This document shows, in pieces, positions 8,130 to 17,454 of a stretch of 64,000 nt of DNA (positions within the stretch are counted from its first letter, which is position 1; each line of letters begins with the position of its first letter). Under the pieces are notes generated by a model. The model was not told the origin of the DNA. It saw only the letters and a program-made list of their open reading frames with translations, and searched no databases. The stretch comes from Bacillota bacterium. GTDB lineage: Bacteria > Bacillota > Clostridia > Acetivibrionales > JAEZXR01. The stretch spans positions 29,215-93,214 of the forward strand of contig JAEZXR010000098.1 in NCBI GenBank assembly GCA_023419605.1, in the 5' to 3' direction. The translations under genes were made by a program, and so were the position numbers.

Positions 8130-9177
8130 CTCCATCTCCCTCTCTATTTTGTATTTCAAGAAGCACCTTTACGGCTTCATTGTTCTCCATCATTAAAAAT
8201 GCTTTTTCCGCTTCTTCCAGCTTTAAAGTATGGGTAATGATGGGATCGATGGATTTTGCACTGGTTTTCAGAAAGCTTTCACACTGGTACCAGGTCTCAT
8301 ACATCCTTCTTCCCGTGATTCCATGCAGGGTAATCCCTTTAAAGATTACTTGCTCCGCCAGGTTCAATGAAATCTCCCTGGAAGGAATGCCCAGCAAACT
8401 CACAACGCCTCCGTTGCATAATACATCCAATCCAAGATGCAGAGCACCCGCATTTCCGCTCATTTCCAACAATACATCCGGTCCCATACCCGCCGTGTTT
8501 TCCAGAATAATATCCTTTATATTTTTATCCGAAGGGTCAATGACAAGGTCCGCCCCTACTCTGCGGGCAATTTCCTTTTTCATTTCGTTTGGTTCTACCA
8601 CAATGACCTTGGAAGCTCCGTTTTTCTTCGCGATAGGAACTGCAAAAAGGCCGATGGACCCAGCTCCCGTAACCAATACATTTTTCATTGCTACCGGTTG
8701 TGCCATGACCGTATGCATGGCGTTCCCCAGAGGATCAAAAATCGCCGCATATTTATTTGCAATTTCATCCGCTACCGGCCAGATATTGGTCTCCGGCATA
8801 CATATATATTCGGCAAAACAGCCGTTAATGTCAACTCCGATAATTTTTACATCCTTGCAGATATGGGCCTGTCCATTCCTGCAATACCTGCACTGGCCAC
8901 AGGTAATGTGCCCCTCGGCGGAAACCCTCTGTCCAATGGAAAACCGGCTGTTTTTACTTCCGATTTCACAGATTTCCCCTACAAACTCATGTCCAATGAT
9001 CACGGGCGGAGTGATTCTTCTCTGCGACCACTCATCCCATTTAAAAATATGAAGATCCGTACCACAAACCCCAGCAGCAATTACTTTAATTAAAACTTCT
9101 CCCGGTGCCGGTTTCGGAATTTCCGCCGTCCCTGCCGCTACCCCTCTACCTGAACTTGCTTTCCTGACAACACGCAT
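8113..9177 (-). CDS. tdh: L-threonine 3-dehydrogenase
   Basis: 354 aa zinc medium-chain dehydrogenase. The catalytic zinc region CGTDLHIFKWDEWSQ and GHEFVGE matches Tdh very closely; structural zinc cysteines lie in CGQCRYCRNGQAHIC; the NAD loop is GAGSIG. It oxidises threonine to 2-amino-3-oxobutyrate, which kbl then cleaves. ATG at 9177 has a G-rich stretch just upstream; a TTG seven codons earlier is a weaker choice. The operon is tdh-kbl, and the divergent XRE-cupin gene is the obvious candidate regulator. Confidence 0.95.
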   Translation of the reverse strand: MRVVRKASSGRGVAAGTAEIPKPAPGEVLIKVIAAGVCGTDLHIFKWDEWSQRRITPPVIIGHEFVGEICEIGSKNSRFSIGQRVSAEGHITCGQCRYCRNGQAHICKDVKIIGVDINGCFAEYICMPETNIWPVADEIANKYAAIFDPLGNAMHTVMAQPVAMKNVLVTGAGSIGLFAVPIAKKNGASKVIVVEPNEMKKEIARRVGADLVIDPSDKNIKDIILENTAGMGPDVLLEMSGNAGALHLGLDVLCNGGVVSLLGIPSREISLNLAEQVIFKGITLHGITGRRMYETWYQCESFLKTSAKSIDPIITHTLKLEEAEKAFLMMENNEAVKVLLEIQNREGDGDVGKI

Positions 9178-9233
9178 GCTCCCCCACGTCCTTTTCAATT
9201 ATTCAATAGAATCCATAGCACTTCACTTCGTTT

Positions 9234-9250
9234 GATATGTTAAACATATC
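9234..9250. promoter_or_regulatory. 17-bp inverted repeat upstream of tdh
   Basis: A perfect repeat GATATGT-TAA-ACATATC lies 57 nt upstream of the tdh start in the divergent promoter region. Candidate operator for tdh-kbl. Confidence 0.45.
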
Positions 9251-9387
9251 GTTCATTATATTATATGCCAATACCCCTGTCAATGTGTATTTTCTTTATT
9301 ATTTCTGGACTTTATTATCCTGGAATTGATATAATACAACTACGTATAAACTTCACTGAAACAAGTTCCTCATAGTGCCCTGTATAC

Positions 9388-9404
9388 TATACTTCCGAAG
9401 TATA
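9388..9404. promoter_or_regulatory. 17-bp palindrome upstream of the XRE-cupin gene
   Basis: A perfect repeat TATACTTC-C-GAAGTATA lies 41 nt before the start of the regulator gene. Its symmetry and place suggest an autoregulatory operator. It differs in sequence from the repeat nearer tdh. Confidence 0.5.
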
Positions 9405-9444
9405 CATGCACTAAATTTCCATGATGTTTAAAGGAGAGTTTACC

Positions 9445-10005
9445 ATGAGTATGTTTCAACCGCCGCAAATCGGTAAAAATATAATGAGTCTGCGAAAGCA
9501 GAAAAGTATGAGTTTGGATGAACTGGCAAGGCGTTCCGGCGTTTCCAAATCCATGCTCTCGCAAATTGAGCAGGATAAAACCAATCCTACGGTAATTACC
9601 GCCTGGAAAATTGCCCTTGCTCTGGATTCTTCGGTACAGGAGCTGATGGAGTCCGGCAGCGGCAGCATTGTTGAGGTGATACGCTGTGATGATGCTTCCG
9701 TCATCTACTCGGACAATAAAGCCTGTACTATAAAAATTAATTCCCCGGTCCACATGACGGATAATCTGGAGCTCTATCAAATTTACCTGAAGCCGGGCGG
9801 TAAAAATGTATCCATGCCCCATTTTCCCCAGGCTGAAGAGTTCCTGACGGTCATCCAGGGCAAAATACAGATTACCTCCGGCAGCTCCACCTCTCTTTTA
9901 AACAAGGGAGATACAGCCCGGTACAAGGCAGATGTAGAGCACTCCATAGAGAACGCAGGAACCGAGGATGCCGAAGGCTACCTGATCGTTTGGCTGCCTA
10001 AATAA
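9445..10005 (+). CDS. XRE-family regulator with cupin sensor domain
   Basis: 186 aa. Residues ~8-62 form a lambda-repressor-like helix-turn-helix (MSLDELARRSGVSKSMLSQIE); residues ~105-180 form a small cupin (PHFPQAEEFLTVIQGKIQI). This is the PuuR/SutR-like class of metabolite-sensing regulators, often controlling amino-acid or polyamine catabolism. AAAGGAG lies 8 nt before this ATG; an ATG eight codons upstream has no ribosome site. It is divergent from tdh-kbl, so control of threonine degradation is a reasonable inference; the ligand is unknown. Confidence 0.9.
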   Translation: MSMFQPPQIGKNIMSLRKQKSMSLDELARRSGVSKSMLSQIEQDKTNPTVITAWKIALALDSSVQELMESGSGSIVEVIRCDDASVIYSDNKACTIKINSPVHMTDNLELYQIYLKPGGKNVSMPHFPQAEEFLTVIQGKIQITSGSSTSLLNKGDTARYKADVEHSIENAGTEDAEGYLIVWLPK

Positions 10006-10154
10006 CGTATCACTGCGAAGAAGCATACAGCGAAATATTACAATAGCATTACAGCTTTATTGCACCAGGAACTTCCTGCAAATAATTCCAGTCTAACTAC
10101 CTGCAAGCGATCGAATGCAAACCATATTTTCATAGAAAAGGAGTCGGGTAGAAG

Positions 10155-11309
10155 ATGAGCAGAAAAATTAGCCTATTGGTCATAGTGATGCTTTTGATGA
10201 CACTGGTTGTTCCAACAAGTATTTTTGCCCAGGAGGAGTTAAAAGTGAAAGTGAATGGAGAATCTATTTCCTTTACAGCCCCTTTGTTTACTGAAAACGG
10301 AAGAACCCTGGTACCGTTGGAAAGTTTGTTTGAAAAGCTGGGTGCAAAGGTAACCCGCGATCAGAATACCCTATGGATCAGGGACACCTATACAAGTGTG
10401 GAACTTACCCTCGGTCAAAAAACTGCCAACATTCATAAAAATTACGATTTTTCAGGAATTCCCCAGAAATTAGAACTGGATGTAGCTCCCAGGATTGTCG
10501 GAAACTCTGTTTTTGTCCCTCTTCGCTTTGTTGTTGAAGCACTGGGACATACTGTAGCCTGGGATGAAAAAAACGATACCGTTGTAATTAAAACCGACAG
10601 TATGACAACCCCTGTTGAGGCACCTGCCTCTTATAAGACTATTACAAAGGAAGCCCTACAGAATGACAAGGACTTGAACCAATGGTATGAGGAAAACTAC
10701 AAAACAGCAGGAATCCATTTCAAAGCCGTGGGTTCCGAAACCTACGTTCTTGTGGGCGCGGGTAAGAAGCCAACCGGAGGGTACGGCATTGAAATCGAAA
10801 GTTCAACCCTGGTAGCACCAGGTAGTGTTTATATAACTGCCAAGGTTAAGGCACCTTCGCCGGATATGATGGTAACGCAGGCTATCACGTATCCTCACAT
10901 TTTGCTTCAACTGGAAGCAAAGGATGTAAAAAAAGTGGATGGGATTGTTGCCGCGGATACAAATACCTCCTCGGAAAAGACCATAAAGGACATCGGAGCG
11001 GCTATCTCTCCTGCGGATGTGAAATCCATCGAACTTTTCAGCCTTACACAGGTAAAGCTCAAGGACTATAACGAGCAGGAGATTCAAAAGATTGTCGGAT
11101 ACTACAATGCCGGCAGCATCAGCGACGCACCCATGATTTTGATGCTGGCTGGAAATGCAATGGTCATAACACTGAAGGATGGAAACAAAATCAATTTTAC
11201 CAGCTATGGATCACAGACCAACCTCGTTGCCAACCGGGAAATAAAAGGTGTTCAAACTACACATCATCTGATTTGTCCCGAAATCGCCAAAATACTTTTG
11301 GAGAAATAG
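10155..11309 (+). CDS. Secreted protein with copper-amine-oxidase N-terminal (stalk) domain
   Basis: 384 aa. A signal peptide (~1-25, hydrophobic core LLVIVMLLMTLVV, cut after IFA) is followed by a copper amine oxidase N-terminal-like domain (~28-145; paired repeats NGRTLVPLESLFEKLGAKV and NSVFVPLRFVVEALG, each ending in a W...T strand). The ~240-residue C-terminal part is not recognised. The domain is a non-catalytic surface stalk common in Clostridia and Paenibacillus, so no oxidase activity is implied. The site AAAAGGAG lies about 11 nt before ATG. The gene is alone, with its own terminator. Confidence 0.82.
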   Translation: MSRKISLLVIVMLLMTLVVPTSIFAQEELKVKVNGESISFTAPLFTENGRTLVPLESLFEKLGAKVTRDQNTLWIRDTYTSVELTLGQKTANIHKNYDFSGIPQKLELDVAPRIVGNSVFVPLRFVVEALGHTVAWDEKNDTVVIKTDSMTTPVEAPASYKTITKEALQNDKDLNQWYEENYKTAGIHFKAVGSETYVLVGAGKKPTGGYGIEIESSTLVAPGSVYITAKVKAPSPDMMVTQAITYPHILLQLEAKDVKKVDGIVAADTNTSSEKTIKDIGAAISPADVKSIELFSLTQVKLKDYNEQEIQKIVGYYNAGSISDAPMILMLAGNAMVITLKDGNKINFTSYGSQTNLVANREIKGVQTTHHLICPEIAKILLEK

Positions 11310-11320
11310 GGATATAAAAG

Positions 11321-11348
11321 GAAGGCCGGGACAATTCTCCCGGCCTTC
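11321..11348. terminator. Terminator shared with convergent rnz
   Basis: An 11-bp GC-rich stem, GAAGGCCGGGA / TCCCGGCCTTC, between two convergent stop codons. Confidence 0.8.
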
Positions 11349-11349
11349 T

Positions 11350-12261
11350 TCATTCCTGGAACTTCAGTGTTCGTGTCATCAAATCCCTTCCTGCCAGGGA
11401 ATTAGGAAAAATTCTTGCAGCGTTCTCCAGATGCTCCTCCGGATTTGCCATAGACGGGCTGTAGTGCGTCAGCCACAGTTCCTTTACATTCCCCTCCGCC
11501 GCCAGTTTTGCAGCCTCCGAAAACAGCATATGCTTTTTCTCCAGGGCTTTCTGATATTTATCCTCTTCTCCATACATTCCTTCACAAATCAGCAGGTCGG
11601 AATCCCGGACAAATCCAGCCAAAGCCTCCGTGGGACGGGTATCCGTGCAATAACAAACTTTCAGTCCTTTTCGAGGTTCACCCAGGACCATCTCCGGCGT
11701 TATAAGCTTGCTTTCAAGGGTAACCTGTTCCCCTTTCTGGAGCGATTTCCAGCAGTTCACGGGAATATTCTGCTTCCTTGCACGCTCAGCATCAAACTTC
11801 CCGGCCCGTTTCACCTCGATGCTGTAGGAAAAGCAGGGTATCCAATGATCGACGGGAATGCTTTTCACTAAAAAGCCTCCAAGTTCCATTTCAACCTGCT
11901 CATTATCCGGCAGTTCAAAATACCGCAGCTCAAAAGGCAGTTTCGGAGCGATTACGGTCAGCATTTCCACTACGATTTGAAGGCCTGGCGGACCTACCAG
12001 GATTAAAGGTTCCTCTCTTCCCGAATTTCCTATGGTAAGAAGCAGCCCTGGCAATCCGGCAATATGATCGGCATGATAATGGGTGAAGCAGAGTACATCA
12101 ATGGCTTTGAAGCCCCAACCCGCCATTTTTAAAGGGACTTGTGTTCCCTCTCCACAGTCAATAAGCATCATTTTTCCATCGCACCGTACCAGGAGAGAAG
12201 TCAGCCACCGGTTGGGCAGCGGCATCATTCCTCCTGTTCCCAGCAAGCATATATCAAGCAT
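11350..12261 (-). CDS. rnz: Ribonuclease Z (tRNA 3' endonuclease)
   Basis: 303 aa metallo-beta-lactamase protein. GTGGMMPLPNRWLTSLL at the N-terminus, the zinc motif HYHADHIAGLPGLL (~60) and CYCTDTRP (~210) follow the RNase Z order, ending in a late LTHYSPSM histidine. It cuts 3' of the discriminator base of tRNA precursors that lack an encoded CCA. I chose ATG at 12261 because GGGAG lies just upstream; an upstream extension of 43 residues is Arg/Trp-rich and overlaps rtcB. It is the second gene of an rtcB-rnz pair, 16 nt apart. Confidence 0.88.
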   Translation of the reverse strand: MLDICLLGTGGMMPLPNRWLTSLLVRCDGKMMLIDCGEGTQVPLKMAGWGFKAIDVLCFTHYHADHIAGLPGLLLTIGNSGREEPLILVGPPGLQIVVEMLTVIAPKLPFELRYFELPDNEQVEMELGGFLVKSIPVDHWIPCFSYSIEVKRAGKFDAERARKQNIPVNCWKSLQKGEQVTLESKLITPEMVLGEPRKGLKVCYCTDTRPTEALAGFVRDSDLLICEGMYGEEDKYQKALEKKHMLFSEAAKLAAEGNVKELWLTHYSPSMANPEEHLENAARIFPNSLAGRDLMTRTLKFQE

Positions 12262-12277
12262 ATGGCATCTCCCTATA

Positions 12278-13471
12278 CTACTCCGCCGCTTTAAAATTAT
12301 AAACCGGCTTGATAATATCCAGAATCTCCACCGTATCCTGAATATTGTTGACGATTTCCTCCATGGGCTTATAAGCCAAGGCACATTCATCGAGAGTCGA
12401 CTTGTTTACCGTGGTGGAATAAATTCCTTCCATAGTCTTCCTGAATTCCTCCAGGGTGATCATTTCCTTTGCTTTACTGCGGCTCATCAATCTTCCCGCA
12501 CCATGGGGCGCCGAGTAATTCCAGTCCGCGTTTCCTTTTCCTATACAAATCAGGCTGCCGTCACGCATGTTGATGGGGATCAGTACCCTCTCCCCCTTCT
12601 GCGCGGATATGGCACCTTTTCGGAGAATCATATTCTCCACATCAATGTAATTATGAATGGTAGTAAATTGCTCCACAACTTCAAGCTCCATCCGTTTTAC
12701 CATTTCATCCACCATGGCTTTACGGTTGAAAACGGCATATTGCTGAACAATTTTCATATCCCTCAGATAATCCTCATAGCTTTTCCCCTGGACATAGGCC
12801 AACTGTTTATTCACCTTCGTCAGTGAAAGCTTCTCCAGTTCCTTTTGGATATCCTTTTCCCGCCCTTCAGCTCTTAACCTTTGGGCCAATTCACTTTTTT
12901 CCTTATTACGCTCTGCCAGTTCCTTATACCCCAACTCCTGATAATATTCCGCAACCTGCTTTCCCAAATGACGGCTGCCGGAATGGACCACCAGGTACAG
13001 ATTGCCGTCTTTGTCCCGGTTCACTTCAATAAAGTGGTTTCCCCCCCCCAGGGTACCCACGCTCAGCTTTGCCCTTTCCAAATTTACATGCTTCCTGCAG
13101 GCCAAGGCATCAAAATCGATCTTCTCCGCATAGGAATGCTGTTTCCTTCTTGTCTCAAACCCGGAGGGGATAAACTGGTGAATGACACGATCCAATTTCT
13201 CCAGATCCATTTCCTTATCCCGCAGTTTTATGGTCTCCATACCGCAGCCAATATCCACTCCTACCAGATTGGGTACGATCTTATCCGTTATGCTCATGGT
13301 GGTTCCTATGGTACATCCCGCTCCGGCATGGGTATCCGGCATGATCCGAATGCTGCTGCCCTTGACAAACTCCTGGTTGCACAGCTCCAGAATCTGCGCC
13401 ATCGCTCCCTCTTCGACAATATCGGTAAACACCTTTGCAGTATTATACTTTCCTCTGATTTCAATCATCAT
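12278..13471 (-). CDS. rtcB: RNA-splicing ligase RtcB
   Basis: 397 aa. Family motifs in order: DTHAGAGCTIGTT, GVDIGCGMET (Mn-binding Asp/Cys), GGGNHFIEV, and APHGAGRLMSRSKA, whose His takes the GMP. It joins 2',3'-cyclic phosphate or 3'-phosphate RNA ends to 5'-OH ends with GTP and Mn. A run of nine C (13041-13049) encodes the Gly triplet of GGGNHF and could slip. Bacterial RtcB is used for repair of cleaved tRNA or rRNA; here its partner is RNase Z rather than the usual RtcA/RtcR, so the pair points to tRNA repair and 3'-end renewal. ATG-ATG start; the first is used. Confidence 0.95.
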   Translation of the reverse strand: MMIEIRGKYNTAKVFTDIVEEGAMAQILELCNQEFVKGSSIRIMPDTHAGAGCTIGTTMSITDKIVPNLVGVDIGCGMETIKLRDKEMDLEKLDRVIHQFIPSGFETRRKQHSYAEKIDFDALACRKHVNLERAKLSVGTLGGGNHFIEVNRDKDGNLYLVVHSGSRHLGKQVAEYYQELGYKELAERNKEKSELAQRLRAEGREKDIQKELEKLSLTKVNKQLAYVQGKSYEDYLRDMKIVQQYAVFNRKAMVDEMVKRMELEVVEQFTTIHNYIDVENMILRKGAISAQKGERVLIPINMRDGSLICIGKGNADWNYSAPHGAGRLMSRSKAKEMITLEEFRKTMEGIYSTTVNKSTLDECALAYKPMEEIVNNIQDTVEILDIIKPVYNFKAAE

Positions 13472-13630
13472 TCTACTCCATTCCTGTTCGTTTCGTTGGT
13501 ATAGACTTTTCTCCGTTATGCTATAACCATTTTATTCCATTTACATAATTTTGATAGTGTACTAAAAGTACCGGCAGAAAGGAAGCCTAAGAAGCAAACC
13601 GGAACGATGGCCCTCTGCTTCCCCGCTTTT

Positions 13631-14458
13631 TCATCGAGACTTATTTTTGTACTCGGAAGGGGAAAACCCCGTATAATTCTTGAACATCCGCGAGAAATAA
13701 AACAAATCCCTGAAGCCGGAAGCCTCTGCTACTTCAGAAATATTCATATCCGTTACCTCCAGCAATTCCCTCGCCTTCTCCAATTTTATCCTATTAATGT
13801 AGTGCATGGGAGAACTCCCCATGCGGGCTTTAAAAAAGCGGATAAAATAATTAGGATGAAAATGCAGCAGTTCTGCAAGCTGTTCCACCGTTATATCTTC
13901 TGAAATGTGGCCATCGATATAGGCCAATACCAGTGTAAGTTTTTCGACGGAAGCAGAAGAAAGCAGGTGTATATCTTCGATAACCGTATTTTCAATATAA
14001 AACGCAATCACCTGAAGCAATGCCGCTTTCAGTCGCAGCGCGGAAGTCAGGCTGTCACTTTGAAAACAGCCCGCCATTTCCTTAAATAATGCTGTTATTT
14101 CCGCCGCATTCCTTACATCGATGAAATAGGGGAGCTTGATGATATCAAAAAGATTTTTGTCTCCCACCCTGGCAGTGAAGTGGCACCAGTATTTCCCGAA
14201 GGTATTATCGCTTACGGCTGAAAAGGATTGTATAACTCCCTGGGGCATCAGGAACAGTTGGCCGGGCTTGGGAAAGTACTCCCTGTCCCCTATTTTCAGC
14301 CATCCTTCTCCTTCGCAAATAAAATAGAATTTATTATATTCAGGGATGTACTCCATCTCGCTCCATGTCCTTTGGCACTTTGTATAATACGCCATCGTCA
14401 CATTGACTTGAAGATTCGATATGTAACTTTTCAGAAGCCTGATTTTTTCCTGCTGCAT
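13631..14458 (-). CDS. AraC-family transcriptional regulator
   Basis: 275 aa. An N-terminal cupin-like sugar-binding region (GWLKIGDREYFPKPGQLFLMP, ~55-75) and a C-terminal double helix-turn-helix (~175-272; HFHPNYFIRFFKARMGSSP and VAEASGFRDLFYFSRMFKN). Typical of regulators of carbohydrate catabolic genes. It is divergent from the alpha-L-fucosidase gene 138 nt away, so it most likely activates that gene in response to its sugar. The ribosome site GGGAG precedes ATG. Confidence 0.9.
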   Translation of the reverse strand: MQQEKIRLLKSYISNLQVNVTMAYYTKCQRTWSEMEYIPEYNKFYFICEGEGWLKIGDREYFPKPGQLFLMPQGVIQSFSAVSDNTFGKYWCHFTARVGDKNLFDIIKLPYFIDVRNAAEITALFKEMAGCFQSDSLTSALRLKAALLQVIAFYIENTVIEDIHLLSSASVEKLTLVLAYIDGHISEDITVEQLAELLHFHPNYFIRFFKARMGSSPMHYINRIKLEKARELLEVTDMNISEVAEASGFRDLFYFSRMFKNYTGFSPSEYKNKSR

Positions 14459-14596
14459 AACTCTCCCTACACTTTATAAAAGTTAGTTTTATACAAATTC
14501 AGGTTAGAAAAACATATCCTCATTATACCATACATTCAGTACAATATAGATGCGATTCAACAATTCCCTATGATATTGATAAGGAGGCTACATCCT

Positions 14597-15862
14597 ATGC
14601 ATGAGAGATTTAACCGCACAAAATGGTTTTTGGAAGACCGCTTCGGCATGTTCATCCACTGGGGACTCTATGCCATCCCTGCCAGAGGCGAATGGGTACG
14701 GTCCACCGAACGGATTTCCATCGAAGATTACCAGCCCTTTTTCAACGAATTTAACCCTGTAAATTATCACCCCAGGGAATGGGCCCGGGCTGCAAAGGCA
14801 GCCGGCATGAAATATGCCGTTATGACGGCCAAACACCATGACGGCTTCTGTCTTTTTGACAGCAAACTGACGGAGTATAAATCCACCAATACCCCTGCCG
14901 GCAGGGATCTCATAAGAGAATACCTCGAAGCCTTCCGGGCAGAGGGGCTTAAGGTTGGGCTATACTACTCCCTGCTGGATTGGCACCACCCGGATTATCC
15001 GGCTTACGGAGACCGGCAGCACCCCATGCGGGATCATGAGGCCTTTAAAGACCATCCTCATAATTTCTCGAAATACATCGAGTACTTCCACGGCCAGGTG
15101 AAAGAACTGCTGACCCACTACGGCAAAATCGACCTCATGTGGTTCGACTTCTCCTATAACGATATGATGGGTGAAAAATGGGAAGCTACCAAATTGGTAC
15201 AAATGATGCGTTCACTCCAGCCGGACATCATTATCGACAACCGTCTGGGAGGCAATATAAAATCAAGGAATCCGGAAATTTATGCCGGGGACTTTGCTTC
15301 TCCGGAACAAATCATTCCCCCGACAGGAGTCACCGATGAAGATGGAAACTCTATTCCCTGGGAAGCCTGTATCACGCTGAATGACCACTGGGGATATACT
15401 TCTTCCGACAGAAACTACAAGTCACCCCAACAGGTGATCCGAGCACTGGTAGAGTGTGTAAGTAAAAACGGAAACCTGCTGTTGAATGTCGGCCCCACCG
15501 CCAAGGGAGAAATCCCCAGGGAATCCCTTGCCATCCTATCTGCGGTAGGCGATTGGATGAAGCAGAATGGAGGCAGTATTTACGGCTGCGGCATTTCACA
15601 GATGCAGAAGCCTGAGTGGGGAAGGTATACGGAGAAAGGCAATATCCTCTATGCACATATTTATGACAGAGGCATCGGTCCCATCAATTTTAGAGGCCTG
15701 GGAGACAAAATCAAAAAAGCCCGCCTTTTATCCGACGGATCGGAGATCAAGATTGAGCATCCCTGGAATGCAACGGAATACGCTGCTGATGCCTTTATAA
15801 ACTTTAAAGGTGCCCAGTTGCCGGATGAAATGGATACGGTTGTGGAGCTAGAACTGTATTAA
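14597..15862 (+). CDS. Alpha-L-fucosidase, glycoside hydrolase family 29
   Basis: 421 aa. Fold motifs: FGMFIHWGLYAIPARGEWV (~16-34), MTAKHHDGFCLFDS, and DLMWFDFSYND with the family's nucleophile Asp after MWF. LLNVGPTAKGEIP is another GH29 signature. No signal peptide is seen, so it probably acts on imported fucosylated oligosaccharides in the cytoplasm. A short C-terminal beta domain follows the barrel. AAGGAGG lies 9 nt before ATG at 14597. The divergent AraC gene is the likely regulator. Confidence 0.93.
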   Translation: MHERFNRTKWFLEDRFGMFIHWGLYAIPARGEWVRSTERISIEDYQPFFNEFNPVNYHPREWARAAKAAGMKYAVMTAKHHDGFCLFDSKLTEYKSTNTPAGRDLIREYLEAFRAEGLKVGLYYSLLDWHHPDYPAYGDRQHPMRDHEAFKDHPHNFSKYIEYFHGQVKELLTHYGKIDLMWFDFSYNDMMGEKWEATKLVQMMRSLQPDIIIDNRLGGNIKSRNPEIYAGDFASPEQIIPPTGVTDEDGNSIPWEACITLNDHWGYTSSDRNYKSPQQVIRALVECVSKNGNLLLNVGPTAKGEIPRESLAILSAVGDWMKQNGGSIYGCGISQMQKPEWGRYTEKGNILYAHIYDRGIGPINFRGLGDKIKKARLLSDGSEIKIEHPWNATEYAADAFINFKGAQLPDEMDTVVELELY

Positions 15863-15880
15863 GAAGTTAAAAGTAAAAAG

Positions 15881-15940
15881 ACAAAGGAAAGAGAACCTGA
15901 TTAATGTACATATACACTAGTCAGGTCTTTTTTCCTTTGT
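15881..15940 (+). terminator. Terminator after the fucosidase
   Basis: The outer stem ACAAAGGAAA / TTTCCTTTGT encloses an inner ACCTGA / TCAGGT stem, with T-runs on the 3' side. Confidence 0.65.
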
Positions 15941-16012
15941 GCTCTTTCTATTCAGACTTTTTCCATAATTTACAGTAAAATTCTAATAAGGTATATCTCA
16001 TCAGGAGGGAAA

Positions 16013-16858
16013 ATGAAAGGTAATAAAAAAGTATTTGTTTTGGGCATTTTTATACTCACCCTCGCCTGGGCCGGCAACCTCTGGTATTTCTACAATCACC
16101 AGTTAAGTGAGCCTCTGTTTTTAAAGCATTTTTATGAACTCAGGAACATGGAACAAATGGAAATCTACTATGTAGATAATGCCAGTGCAAAGGACACCTT
16201 TTTTTACATCAGTTTTCCTCAGATCCATAGCGATCCACTCCCCGTTAATGTATCCATGTCCAGTCAGAACGGAAAATACTATAAAATCAATAGAATGTCT
16301 ATAAACCTGAATCATTTATGGCTCCAAGGCGGAAAACAGGCGAAAGATCTACTGGAAAAAGATCCGGTCCTTTTAACCCGAATGCTGGTGCAAGACTCAA
16401 AAGGCAAGCGTACGGAGGTAGATATCGGGAAAATATATCTTTCCCCCTCCGGACAGACCAATAAGTCGCTAAAAGCACAGAGCACATTCGGCAGCAATAA
16501 TAATTCCGGAGGTGTCTCTTTTAAAGCAGAGAATGCCGTAGAAATCACAAACATCGAAACCAGCTTCCTGGACGAACTCTGTACTTATGCGAACGTATCC
16601 ATCAACAATGTACCGATAAAGGATATTCCTCTCCCCATCAAGCTGGAAAGCGGCGGTACGCTGGCGGGGAATTATGCCTTCAATTTTAACGATGCCAGTG
16701 TTTCTGGAAGAATGTCAGTCTTTAACATCCATCTCTATCTGTCCGGAACCGATTCAAAGGGCGAAAGTACAGCAGCAGGTTTTTATATCCACAGCATACC
16801 CTATCATTTCCGGACAGCAGATATCCAGGCACTTCGAGCAGAAAAAGGAGGGAAGTAA
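16013..16858 (+). CDS. Membrane-anchored protein of unknown function
   Basis: 281 aa. One N-terminal membrane helix (~7-27, VFVLGIFILTLAWAGNLWYF) with a short positive start, then a ~250-residue extracytoplasmic region rich in Ser, Asn and beta-strand patterns, without cysteine pairs or a lipobox. I recognise no family. AGGAGGG precedes ATG. The next gene starts 1 nt after its stop, so the two are translationally coupled and probably act together at the membrane. Confidence 0.75.
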   Translation: MKGNKKVFVLGIFILTLAWAGNLWYFYNHQLSEPLFLKHFYELRNMEQMEIYYVDNASAKDTFFYISFPQIHSDPLPVNVSMSSQNGKYYKINRMSINLNHLWLQGGKQAKDLLEKDPVLLTRMLVQDSKGKRTEVDIGKIYLSPSGQTNKSLKAQSTFGSNNNSGGVSFKAENAVEITNIETSFLDELCTYANVSINNVPIKDIPLPIKLESGGTLAGNYAFNFNDASVSGRMSVFNIHLYLSGTDSKGESTAAGFYIHSIPYHFRTADIQALRAEKGGK

Positions 16859-16859
16859 G

Positions 16860-17432
16860 TTGCACGAATCGAACTATCATAAGATCTTCTGGGGATTGAT
16901 TTTCAATTTTGTAAATATAAATATCGGCCCCTTGGATATCCTGCCTAACCTTATCGGCTTCTCTCTTATACTCAGCGGGCTGGACGGACTTAGTTCCCTG
17001 CATTCCTCCTTCCAAAAAGGAAAACTGCCGGCTTTTATTCTGTTGCTGACCTCCATTGCCGATTTCTTTATAGCAAAAGTCAATTTCCTGAATGGGCCAT
17101 TGCCCCCTGATGCCTTTGGGTCGCTCATTTATGGCGGGTTTTGCCAGTTACTGTTTTTATATCTGATTTACTGCCTATGCAATGGAATCTGCTTCGATGC
17201 AGAAAATAAAAAAGCAGATGCTCTGAGGGAGTCCTCCAGAATTCGCTGGAAGGCTTACCTCTACACATCCGCCTTTACACTGTTCTATATCCCTTTTTTG
17301 ATCAACCTTCCCGAAGCATGGATGACGCTTTATTCTGCTGCCGTTATCATCAACATGATTGCCATGCTTTTTATCATCGGCCTCGTAGGAACAGCCCGGA
17401 AGGAGCTTATGGGAGAGCCAGAGGAGGAGTAA
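16860..17432 (+). CDS. Polytopic membrane protein of unknown function
   Basis: 190 aa, starting at TTG (16860), which has AGGAGGG 7 nt upstream inside the end of the previous gene. About five hydrophobic segments are visible (e.g. LPNLIGFSLILSG, LPAFILLLTSIADFF, LLFLYLIYCLC, SAAVIINMIAMLFIIGLV), with charged Lys/Glu at the C-terminus. The NFVNINIGPLDILPNLIGF start resembles small predicted membrane proteins of Firmicutes, but I cannot name a family. Coupled to the upstream membrane-anchored protein. Confidence 0.75.
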   Translation: MHESNYHKIFWGLIFNFVNINIGPLDILPNLIGFSLILSGLDGLSSLHSSFQKGKLPAFILLLTSIADFFIAKVNFLNGPLPPDAFGSLIYGGFCQLLFLYLIYCLCNGICFDAENKKADALRESSRIRWKAYLYTSAFTLFYIPFLINLPEAWMTLYSAAVIINMIAMLFIIGLVGTARKELMGEPEEE

Positions 17433-17454
17433 TCCCTGAATTCCCGTTCCCCCT

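Noticed and set aside
10155..11309. Copper amine oxidase enzyme
   Set aside because: Only the non-catalytic N-terminal stalk domain is present; no topaquinone Tyr motif or catalytic domain.
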